64,000 nucleotides of DNA from Microstegium vimineum (Eukaryota; Streptophyta; Magnoliopsida; Poales; Poaceae): contig CM039140.1 in the NCBI GenBank assembly GCA_022036555.1, forward strand, positions 1,736,001-1,800,000, given 5' to 3'. The translations under genes were made by a program, and so were the position numbers. The notes below the pieces were generated by a model. That model was not told where the DNA came from. It saw only the letters and a program-made list of their open reading frames with translations, and searched no databases. Positions 55,540-64,000 of this stretch are shown here, one piece after another. How positions within the stretch are numbered: position 1 is the first letter of the stretch; each line of letters opens with the position of its first letter.

Positions 55540-55940
55540 CCCGCGCGCGCTGCCGAAAGTTTCTAAGTTCCGGAGGCGCGAGTTCTGAATTTGGACGCCG
55601 TCAGGCTGCCGAAATCCGCCGCCGCTGCTCCACCGCTGACGCTGCTCCACCGTCCGCCGCCTACGCGCCGCCGCCACTTCCGCCGCCGCTGCTCCACCGC
55701 CGCTGCTGCTCCACCGCCGCCGCTGCTCCATCGTCCGCCTACGCGCCGCCGCCACTGCCGCCGCCACTCCTCCACCAGCAGCTGCCGGAGCGCCGCGAGG
55801 TAGCTAGGATCCGCTCCGAACTCCGCCCCCGCCACCGTCGAGCCCGGCTCCGATCGGTGCGGCGGCGGCCGCCATGTGCGCCGCCGCGCGCGCGCCCGAG
55901 CGCCTGCTGGGCCTGCTGGGCCTGGCAGGCCGCCTTACCT
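55540..55940 (+). other. GC-rich leader between internal array and TnpA-Ulp1, CACTA 2
   Basis: About 400 bp made of CCGCCGCTGCTCCACCG-type tandem repeats (about 55615-55760), open on both strands, no domain. It occupies the same slot as the GC-rich leader of CACTA 1 and may be the transcribed untranslated first exon. Confidence 0.5.
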
Positions 55941-55944
55941 TTTT

Positions 55945-57300
55945 TTAGTTAGTTTAATTTAGTTTTTTTAGTTAGTGTTATTAGTTAGTTTTATTAGTTA
56001 GTTAATTTAGTTTTATTAGTTAGTGTTATTAGTTAGTTAATTTAGTTTTATTAGTTAGTTTTATTTAGTTTTATTAGTTAGTGTTATTAGTTAGTTTTAT
56101 TAGTTAGTTAGTTTAGTTTTATTAGTTAGTTTTATTTAGTTTTATTAGTTAGTGTTATTAGTTAGTTTTATTAGTTAGTTAATTTAGTTTATTAGTTAGT
56201 TTATTTAGTTAGTGTTATTAGTTAGTTAATTTAGTTTTATTAGTTAGTTAATTTAGTTTTATTAGTTAGTTTTATTTAGTTTTTTTAGTTAATTTTATTA
56301 GTTAGTTAATTTAGTTTTATTAGTTAGTGTTATTAGTTAGTTAATTTAGTTTTATTAGTTAGTTAATTTAGTTTTATTAGTTAGTTTTATTTAGTTTTTT
56401 TAGTTAGTTTTTTTAGTTAGTTTTATTAGTTATTTTTATTTAATTTTTTTAGTTGTTTATTTAGTTAGTTTTATTAGTTAGTTAATTTAGTTTTATTAGT
56501 TAGTTAATTTAGTTTTATTTAGTTAGTGTTATTAGTTAGTTAATTTAGTTTTATTAGTTTATTAATTTAGTTTTATTAGTTAGTTAATTTAGTTTTATTA
56601 GTTAGTTTTATTAGTTAGTGTTATTAGTTATTCGGGTTAGTTATTATTTCATGTACTTAATTAGGGTTTGTGGATTAATTTAGTTTTATTAGTTAGTTAA
56701 TTTAGTTTTATTAGTTAGTTTTATTAGTTAGTGTTATTAGTTAGTTAATTTAGTTTTATTAGTTAGTTTTATTTAGTTTTATTAGTTAGTGTTATTAGTT
56801 AGTTTTATTAGTTAGTTAGTTTAGTTTTATTAGTTAGTTTTATTTAGTTTTATTAGTTAGTGTTATTAGTTAGTTTTATTAGTTAGTTAATTTAGTTTTA
56901 TTAGTTAGTTTATTTAGTTAGTGTTATTAGTTAGTTAATTTAGTTTTATTAGTTAGTTAATTTAGTTTTATTAGTTAGTTTTATTTAGTTTTTTTAGTTA
57001 ATTTTATTAGTTAGTTAATTTAGTTTTATTTAGTTAGTGTTATTAGTTAGTTAATTTAGTTTTATTAGTTAGTTTTATTAGTTAGTGTTTATTAGTTATT
57101 CGGGTTAGTTATTATTTCATGTACTTAATTAGGGTTTGTGGATTAATTTAGTTTTATTAGTTAGTTAATTTAGTTTTATTAGTTAGTTTTATTAGTTAGT
57201 GTTATTAGTTATTCGGGTTAGTTATTATTTCATGTACTTAATTGGGGTTTGTGGATTAATTTAGTTAATTAAAGGCTTGTTTAATAGGGTTAGTTATTAT
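55945..57300. repeat. (TTAGTTAGTTTTA)n low-complexity tract, 1.35 kb
   Basis: A long, irregular array of TTAGTTAG, TTTTATTAG and TTAATTTAG words, with a few longer recurring units (GGGTTAGTTATTATTTCATG at about 56634, 57104 and 57215) that also occur before the transposase gene. Plus-strand stops are dense, so it is non-coding. Confidence 0.92.
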
Positions 57301-57703
57301 TTCATGTACCTAGGTTTCGTGAATTAATTAAGTTTTTAATTAAAGGTTTGTTAATTACGGTTAGTTAATATTTCATGTACCTAGGGTTAGTAAATAATAT
57401 AGAATCCAAAGGTATACAAGAAGGGGAAATTAGTTTGTGAAATACTTATATTTCATACATAATTAGGGTTTGTGAAATAATAATTAGTTTGTTAAATAGG
57501 GTTTCCTATTTAATATTAGGGTTTCATGCAGATGAGTACTCCATCAAATACTGAGCAGGCCGATGCCCAGGTAGGTACACCTGGATCTGACTCCTCTGGA
57601 TCCGAACCTTATTGGAGCCCGAGCGTATCACCACGTGAATCTCCTAGAGCTAAGAAGGCCCGTCTTGAGTTGGAACGTGATCCTAATTACGAGCCTGAAG
57701 ATA

Positions 57704-57757
57704 GAGGAAGTACATAGAAAAAGAGTGATCGAAGAAGTACATAGAAAAAGAGTGATC
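57704..57757 (+). repeat. 27-bp tandem duplication in TnpA-Ulp1 of CACTA 2
   Basis: AAGTACATAGAAAAAGAGTG with following GATCGA occurs twice in a row, with one G/A-type difference at the unit edge. Being a multiple of three it keeps the frame, but it also copies the in-frame TAG. Confidence 0.85.
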
Positions 57758-58513
57758 GAGCACGAGGAGATAGAGGAAGGAATAGATTTCCAGAAGAAGT
57801 TTATAAGATTACAGAGATTAGCCCGAGCGGAGAGCCCTTAGCACCTCTAGAGGTGCTACCCAAATTTAGGGCCGTCATTGGATGGTTAGTAAAGGAAGAA
57901 TTTGATATCACCTGGAGTGATTGGAGTATGGTGCCTGAAGTAAAGAGGACAAATTATTGGACTCGATTGTGCACTAAGTTTATTTTACCAGAGGGAACAG
58001 AAGGTTTGGTCAAGGGTCATGTCATGAAGCAGTTAGCAATATCATTCCGGGGCTATAGGCACGATATGAATAAAAAGTGGCTGCAGAAGGGGCGGGACCC
58101 AATGAAGCGGTACCCTATTACAGCAGAACAGTGGGCACGTTTCAGTGTCATAAAAAACTCCGACGACTCCAAGGCTAAGAGCCAAGCCGCCTCAAGACTT
58201 GCGAAGAAGAACAAGTACCACCACCACCTCGGCCACTAGTACAAAAAAAAATTTTAGAGGCGGTGGTAGACGCATTTATACAGGCGGGCAAGCCCACCGC
58301 CTGTACTGGGGGTCAGTACTAATCGGCCCACATTACAGGCGGCGGGCTGTGAGCCGCCTGTGAAAACAAGGTTTTCACATGCGGCTCACTTTGTCAGCCA
58401 CCTGTATTAATCCGCAGAATAAAATCGCGTTTTTAAAATCGAAAAAAAATTAAATCCTGGGACAAGCACAGTATTAAAGTCGCAAGTCGAGCATTTTTTC
58501 GTGTAAAATTCGC

Positions 58514-58590
58514 GAACGCGCTCCGCCGGGGATTCGAACCCGAAACCTCACCCTCGCGCGGTACCTCCTCTACCACTCCACCCATGACTC
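58514..58590 (-). other. tRNA-like segment with Pol III A and B boxes in the nested element
   Basis: On the minus strand, TGGAGTGGTAGAGG (58567-58580) fits an A box and GGTTCGAATCC (58530-58540) is a perfect B box, spaced about 26 bp apart. Stems that would make a real tRNA were not found. It may be tRNA- or SINE-derived. Confidence 0.5.
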
Positions 58591-58671
58591 ACTTGTGTTT
58601 AGATTCGTTAGTACTTCTTTATATTCTATACTAAACCGAGTGTAAATTAATTGTTTGAGCCACTAAATGAA

Positions 58672-58970
58672 TTCAAATGAAAAAGTTGTGAACTACAAAG
58701 TTTCATAACTTTTCGAAACCTACAACTTTCATGTAGCAAGTTTTTTCATCCGAGGTCGTTTACAAAAATTTAAATTTCAAATTTGACACATTCAAACGTA
58801 ATTTTCGATGACAAGATGATTTCAAATGAAAAAGTTGTGAACTACAAAGTTTCATAACTTTTCGAGATCTACAACTTTCATGTACAAAGTTTTTCCATCA
58901 GAGATCGTTTACAAAAATCAAAAAAATTAACTCTACAGGTATTTACACAGGCGGTTCTCTTGCTGGGCCC
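58672..58970. repeat. 149-bp tandem duplication inside the nested CACTA relative
   Basis: TTCAAATGAAAAAGTTGTGA starts at 58672 and again at 58821, followed by the same AACTTTCATGTA and TCGTTTACAAAAAT segments, with modest divergence towards the second copy's end. Confidence 0.82.
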
Positions 58971-61900
58971 ACCCTATTTTTTGTACTGGCGTCACGAAAT
59001 TGTGAACCGGCTGTGGAAAAAAACGACGTGGCAGCAAAAATGATTTTTCTACTAGTGGGCATTGGCGGTTACAAGACCAAGATTCCTAAATGGAGGGCAA
59101 AAGACGAAGCAAAGAGGAGAGAGGGCAAGTTGGCATTGACAGATATAGTGCCAGAACGAAGTGCGAATTGGCTTCGCGCTCGGAAGGCAAACACTGAGAG
59201 CGATGAGATCTCCTGTCCCGATGAGATCAAGCCAGTTGCCGAGAAGGTTTTGGAAGCAACAAACCTGGAAAAGACAGGTGCCTTCAAGTCACAGAGGGAG
59301 AGGGACAGCCTTTCCCATGCTCTAGGTAACAAAATTATATTTTCCATTTTGTTCGAGTAAAATAGAAATCGACACTGACATTAAATATCATGTTGTAGGT
59401 AACCCCGAGCATCCAGGTTGTGTACGGGGCGTCTCATCCAGAACCACCTGGAAAGAAGGGTTTGGTGAAGAGTGGAAAGGCATGTATAAGAAAAGAGAAT
59501 GACATAAGGAGCAATTGAAGGATTTTTTTGAGCAGCAGGCTGCCAAAAAAATTTAGGGATTTGATGGAAGACTTCGTTAAAAACCCTGATCCTGAAGTGA
59601 TGAAGCGGTTGGCGGGAGCAGTGTCTGCTCAACAGATGACATCACAAGCTCCTTCATATATGCAGCATGTCCCAGCTCAACCCTTGGGTAGCCAGGAGAT
59701 GGCCACACAATCTATGCCCTTTCAAAGCAGTATAGCGTCAACATCAAATAAGGACCATTATCCAGTTGACGATATTGATAAACCTTGGCCTTACTCATTG
59801 TTAATTGGATATGGCCTTAGAAATCAACATACAAAGCAAGTGGCCACAGGCAATGCCATCCCTGGACGTATGTTCCATGGTGTCGAGATGCAAGATGCAT
59901 ACTGCAAGGTGGAAGTGTTGATGGTCGAGAGTGCATATGAAGACGACTTCATCGACATCCCGACCTCTGAGGGTATAGAGAAGCTTGGACAAGCAATCAA
60001 GAACTTCATACAATGGCCGAGACGGTACGTAAGGTTGATTGATCCACCAACGGCACCCTCTCCACCAGTGCATCAAGCATCCCAAGAGGCCGAAACAAGT
60101 CAACAGCCAGCATCGCCAATGCATGCCCCAGCATCCCCGTATATTTATGAGCCACCATCGTCATCTCCAATATATGATATGTCATTCTCGCTGGATGAGC
60201 TCGAGGGCTAACCAAAAACATGCCTGAGCAGCAGACTCCGCCAGCCAAGAAGGACACAACACCAGAGAAGGAGGTAGAGCAAACTCCCCCGCCACCACCA
60301 AAGCATAAGGAAGCAGAGCAAACTCCCCTACAAGCACCGGCCTCCAAGAAGGCAAAGAAATTTCCAATTCCAAAATTAGTTTCTCCCTATGAGCCAAAAA
60401 AGGGGAAAGCAGCAGGCACAATTCTATTTCTGAAAGGGATTGGAAAGCAGCGGACGGCACGAGTCGTTGAGCTCGAACCGTCACAGAATAAGGAAGCCGC
60501 CGGCCAAGCAACTGAAGCCGTGCCACCAACAAAGGAAGCCCCAAGTGGCGATGTACATGTCGAACCGCCATCAAGTACACCATTGACCCTTAAGGATATA
60601 AGAAAGCCAACGGTTGATGATTATGTCAATGTCCTCAGTAACTATGTGCCCGGAAGACCTATGCTGTAATGGACGGTGCTTGAAAATGGTCCATGGACCA
60701 TAAAAAGGTTTCATGACTGGTACATGAGAGCAGTGAATGCTGGTCTGCATGCAGTTAGTGTTGACATACCAGCAAACGTGTTTGCTACTGGCAAGGATAA
60801 AAGCGAGGCATTTGTTATCTTCGAGGACATGCACCTGCTATTGAACTATAGGAAACTTGACGTCCAACTCATTACAATCTGGTGCCTGTAAGTATCACTC
60901 ATGCACACATATTGTTATTATTAAATTTGGAATGTGATAAACTCTAATATGTGGATGTTGTATGTAGTTTGCAAGACCACGATCAGAGATCGTTAACTAC
61001 AGGCACGATGGTTGGTTACCTGAGTCCAATCAGGTTACAAGAAAATATGCACAAATTTATACTTACAAATGAAGATAGAGCAAAGATAGAGAAGGACAAA
61101 ACACCAGAACAAGTTGCAGAAGCTGTAAAGGAATTGCAACGAAAATACGAGGACACATATGCCCTCAATCTCGTTAGAGCAATGCTGAGATATAAGTACA
61201 GGGATTTTATATTGGCACCCTACAACTTTGGGTAAGCGTGACCTCGTATACGTACTTCAAATTATCGTGTTAACCCTAAGTACATGTGTCGCTCACTCGT
61301 TTATTCATGCAGTGACCATTGGATTGTTTTTTATATTTATCCATTCGAAGGGAAGGTGCTTGTCCTAGACTTCTTACATTGTCCTCCTCAGTCGTATCAA
61401 ACATTCCTGATTCATTTAGAAAGGTGAGCCAACATGCAACCACATCTGTACTTATATGAATTAGAGTTTCTAAATAACTATAGTGTTTTATATTCGATAT
61501 CTACAGGGCATGGCGGTTTTATAAGAAGCAAAAAGGATCGGTCGACGCCACCCGCTCAGATCCTAGTGTGCCATTGACGATACAACACCATTATCTGGTA
61601 AGTTGTCCGAACACATATCATCATATAAATAATACACAAGGCATGACAATTTTAGTTTAATCTTTTGCTCATTAATTACATAGTGCCACAAGCAACCACC
61701 TGGATCGGTCTACTGTGGATACTATGTGTGTGAGTTCATAAGACAGCGGGGACGATACGTCAGGGACAAAAATATGGTAAAAAATATCTATGTATGAAGT
61801 TTTCTCATTAAAGTTGGAAATATTAATATTAGACATGTGTCAATGATGCTTTTAAACTTTGTTTCCAGCCGAGAAGCAAAGGAAAGGACGTGTCATTCAC

Positions 61901-62284
61901 TCCAAAAACTATGGAAAATATAGTAGCAGACTTGTGCAGTTTTATTATGAGAGAAATAATTTCAAGTACCGGATCATATTTTGATGAAGCCGGTGATTTA
62001 GCAAGTGAAGGATTTAGAGCGCTGACAGACCTAGCAGGTCTAAACTTGAAACGAAATGACATGTAAACACCAAATGGTTGAACTCATAACTTGAAATGAC
62101 GTGTATTATATGTAATTTTATGCTTGATGTTTGATTTCGTGTGGACACATCTGTAATATTTATATGTGTTGTATGTATGATACAATTTTATGGTTCATGT
62201 TTGCATATCTTATATATATATGTGTGTGTGTGTGACAAATATAGTACAGTGTGAAGGCAAATATTGAAATTTGAAATAAAAAAA

Positions 62285-62524
62285 ATAATTACACAGGCGA
62301 TACACAGAGTGAGCCACCTGTGAAAAATGGATTTTCACAGGCGGCTGACAAAGTGAGCCGCCTATGGACTGACAAAGTGAGCCGCCTGTGAAAACCCTTT
62401 TTTCACAGGCGGGCTGTGCCTGTACTGTGGGCCGATTAGTACTGACCCCTAGTACAGGCGGTGGGCTTGACCGCCTGTATAAATGTCTCTACCACCGCCT
62501 CTAAAAATGTTTTCTGTACTAGTG
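62285..62524. repeat. Subterminal repeat array, right end of CACTA 2
   Basis: Some ten CACAGGCGGCT / AGCCGCCTGTGA units in alternating orientation, then ACCGCCTCTAAAAATG and the terminus GTACTAGTG at 62524. Confidence 0.88.
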
Positions 62525-62663
62525 CATTTCACGTACGTAAACCACTAGCACATTAATTAAGAGATTGCTTTCCATGTAAGCTGGCTGCCAACGTGGTACA
62601 GTACTGGGTCGCACCTGAGGTGATGATTCTCGCTGACTCCTGCCAAATGGATGGTGTGACTAA

Positions 62664-63245
62664 GGTCTTATTCGTTTGTGGAAGATTTAATACAGGAGCT
62701 AATTTATTTCGAACTAGGAACAAGTGAATCCGTCCCTATCATTTATTTCAGCTCAAGATTAATTTCAGAGGGTAGAAGGTCCGGATTCGTTCCGAATCAT
62801 GTAGACAACAAAAAGAGAAGCAAGGGCCTTGTTTAGTTCCCCAAATTCACCCCCAAATTTCACTATGCAAAAAGAAGATTCCCCATCACATCGAAATGTC
62901 GATCTATGTATGGAGTACTAAATGTAGATGAAATCAAAAACTATTTGTGCAGTTTTGTTGTACTTTACGAGACGAACATTTTAAGCCTAATTAATTAATT
63001 TTTGGACAATTATTAGCAATAAAAAACAAAAGTGCTACAGTGTTCGGGGGTGGCACTGTGTCGATTCGGCCACCCCCGAATCCGGAACTAAACACGGCCA
63101 AGTTTTTGGTTCCGATCAATTTTTATTCTGGACCAGCATAAAACGAACACACATTTCAGTTTCCATCCGGATTGAAAACGGACCACAACAATCCATCCGG
63201 GAATGTCACCTAGAATGGGTCAATCCGATAAAAACGAACAAGGCC
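62664..63245. mobile_element. Tourist-like MITE, outer element of a nested pair
   Basis: Left end GGTCTTATTCGTTTGTGG; right end on the minus strand GGCCTTGTTCGTTTTTATC. TAA flanks both sides (62661-62663 and 63246-63248). The 582-bp span includes a second MITE at 62825-63099; without it the element is about 300 bp. Confidence 0.8.
62825..63099. mobile_element. Tourist MITE nested in another MITE, 275 bp
   Basis: GGCCTTGTTTAGTTCC and, on the minus strand, GGCCGTGTTTAGTTCCGG, the common grass Tourist terminus, with AAG duplicated (62822-62824, 63100-63102). The interior has ATGGAGTACTAAATGTAG and ACGAGACGAA. Confidence 0.88.
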
Positions 63246-63315
63246 TAAAGCAGGTTGAGTCACGTACACCATTACCTATAGCGTGCCACATATTTGTGTC
63301 ATCCATTAGTTGTTA

Positions 63316-63580
63316 CTCCCCCATCCCAAATTATAAGACATCTAAGAATATTAGAGAGTTAATTAAAGTATCTCAAGTTTGACTAAACTTATATGATAAT
63401 ATAATAACATTTATGATGTCAACTAAGTATTATTAGATTCTTTACCAATTATATTTTCATAGTAGATCTATTTGATGTTATAAATCTTATAATATTCTCT
63501 ATATTCTTTGGTCAAACTTCAGATGCTTTGACTCTAGCTCCAAGATTCTTCAAATATCTTATATTTTGGGATGGAGGGAG
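63316..63580. mobile_element. Stowaway MITE, 265 bp
   Basis: CTCCCCCATCCCAAATTATA on the left; CTCCCTCCATCCCAAAATAT on the minus strand at the right; TA duplicated on both sides (63314-63315, 63581-63582). This is the Stowaway (Tc1/mariner) signature. Confidence 0.92.
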
Positions 63581-63589
63581 TAGATGTTT

Positions 63590-63756
63590 TAGGTCATGTT
63601 TGGATTCTCCCTCTAAATTTTAGAGCTACAACTCCAAATAAGTGGTCTAAAATTAGCTCTATGTTTTAGTCCACCTCACATTAGAGCTTTAGATATCAAA
63701 CGTGAACTAAAATATGCACTAAAGTTTAGATGTAGAAATCCAAATAGTTCCGTTAT
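63590..63756. mobile_element. Probable Tourist-like MITE
   Basis: GGTCATGTTTGGATTCTCC on the left pairs with minus-strand GGAACTATTTGGATTTCTAC on the right, with repeated inner words (TAAATTTTAGAGCT, TTAGAGCTTTAGAT). Flanking trinucleotides do not match cleanly. Confidence 0.5.
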
Positions 63757-64000
63757 TTTCTGTTGGTCCAAAACAAAGTGTGTGTGTATATAATTCTTCA
63801 AAAACTTTAAGTACACGCTAGAAATAAGCATGACTTATTTTGCTTGCTGTATCTGGCATCATACCTGCAGAAATAAGCCTTAATTTTAAGCATGTGCTTT
63901 ATTAAGCAACTTTTGGGTTTCGCTTGAACACATGTACTAGAAAATTACATGACAAAACTCTAGATTTTGAACAATGAATTTAGATAATATTTTTCTAAAC

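Larger units (their letters stand above)
58234..59057 (-). mobile_element. Nested non-autonomous CACTA relative, 824 bp, opposite orientation
   Basis: Ends CACTAGTACAAAAAAAAATT (left) and CACTAGTAGAAAAATCATTT (right, minus strand), with a 3-bp duplication GGC (58231-58233, 59058-59060). Its left end matches the minus-strand right end of CACTA 2, and its right end matches the left end of CACTA 2 nearly base for base over about 120 bp (GTGACGCCAGTACAAAAAAT, GGGTGGGCCCAGCAAGAGAA), so it is a deletion derivative of the same family, inserted backwards into the TnpA-Ulp1 exon. Removing it and one GGC restores the frame. Confidence 0.92.
57526..62066 (+). pseudogene. CACTA 2 second gene: TnpA-like (Transposase_24) fused to Ulp1-type protease
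   Basis: Exons include 57526-58233 continuing at 59061-59325 (interrupted by a nested element), 59399 to 60887, 60968-61231, 61313-61423, 61507-61597, 61684-61776 and 61869-62066. N-terminal part: SDSSGSEPYWSPSVSPRESP; Transposase_24: AVIGWLVKEEFDITWSDWS, VPEVKRTNYWTRLCTKF, LAISFRGYRHDMNKKW; then WRAKDEAKRREGK and ERDSLSHALG. A Pro/Glu/Lys-rich linker follows (EQTPPPPPKHKEAEQTP). Ulp1 protease: catalytic His in GDHWIVFYIYP, Asp in VLVLDFLH, and Gln/Cys in the QPPGSVYCGYYVCEF block. Premature stops: TAG at 57715-57717, repeated at about 57742-57744 by a 27-bp duplication; TGA near 59504, a homopolymer frameshift near 59553, TAA near 60209 and TAA at 60667-60669. Ulp1-like enzymes cleave SUMO or related modifiers; why transposons carry them is unknown. 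Confidence 0.8.
50081..62524 (+). mobile_element. CACTA (En/Spm-type) transposon 2, 12,444 bp, autonomous-type
   Basis: Left end CACTACTACAAAAATCA; right end on the minus strand CACTAGTACAGAAAACA; a perfect 3-bp duplication CAT (50078-50080, 62525-62527). Its subterminal repeat is ACAGGCGG/CCGCCTGT, so it is a family distinct from CACTA 1. Genes on the plus strand: TNP2 transposase 51226-54744 and TnpA-Ulp1 57526-62066. A relative of opposite orientation sits inside the second gene (58234-59057). It is less decayed than CACTA 1. Confidence 0.95.

Noticed and set aside
55461..55952. A Pro/Ala-rich frame of 163 codons
   Set aside because: It consists of tandem CCGCCGCTGCTCC repeats and starts inside the internal repeat array.
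54850..57300. Satellite or centromeric repeat
   Set aside because: The tracts are irregular short words confined to the CACTA element, without a fixed monomer length.
58514..58590. A functional tRNA gene
   Set aside because: A and B boxes are present but the acceptor and anticodon stems of a tRNA could not be formed.

Overview
The window is nuclear plant DNA. It has spliced genes with GT-AG introns, a GH1 beta-glucosidase with the usual 13-exon layout, a Sec61-alpha-type gene, and BRX and LecRK families. It also has the transposon mix typical of grasses: Tourist and Stowaway MITEs, a tRNA-derived SINE with a T-tail, Ty1/copia and long-LTR elements, and large CACTA elements. GC-rich gene starts and the Tourist families suggest Poaceae, probably Panicoideae; the genus cannot be fixed from the sequence alone. 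A run of 100 Ns marks a draft-assembly gap.

Layout. 0-2.6 kb: a Tourist MITE, the last exons of a CLC chloride channel (minus strand) cut off against a copia RNase H fragment, and that copia's LTR. 2.7-7.0 kb: a complete but divergent six-exon Sec61-alpha-like gene (472 aa) with a hAT-type insertion in intron 2. 7-11 kb: intergenic DNA with a Mutator-like foldback element and a Tourist MITE. 11-15 kb: a small unknown plant protein (181 aa), an unassigned stretch, and a three-exon single-BRX-domain gene (304 aa, minus). 15.4-16.3 kb: a second foldback element. 17.8-19.3 kb: a G-type lectin receptor kinase split by an assembly gap and a copia fragment, with a 35-bp tandem repeat upstream. 20.4-23.2 kb: a probable 2.8-kb solo LTR. 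23.8-48.5 kb: a small gene cluster with a PGIP-like LRR fragment, an intact beta-glucosidase (503 aa), and a second PGIP-like gene that is split over 18 kb by a 6.6-kb copia element and a 10.2-kb CACTA element. 50.1-62.5 kb: a second CACTA element of 12.4 kb, itself holding an inverted 0.8-kb relative. 62.6-64 kb: nested MITEs.

The host genes likely to work are the Sec61-like gene, the 181-aa protein, the BRX gene and the beta-glucosidase. The CLC, LecRK and both PGIP-like loci are broken. Splice phases were checked by hand: the Sec61-like, BRX and beta-glucosidase models each close to an exact multiple of three.

The most interesting structure is shared by the two unrelated CACTA elements. 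Each carries two genes in the same direction, a TNP2-type transposase and a TnpA-like protein fused to a Ulp1-type cysteine protease. Between them lies a second, internal copy of the element's own subterminal repeat array, followed at once by a TATA-like box, just as at the transposase-side terminus. Each element thus looks as if it has two self-recognised promoters. Nearly all of the premature stops in these elements can be explained by C-to-T (or G-to-A) changes, the expected decay of methylated DNA.
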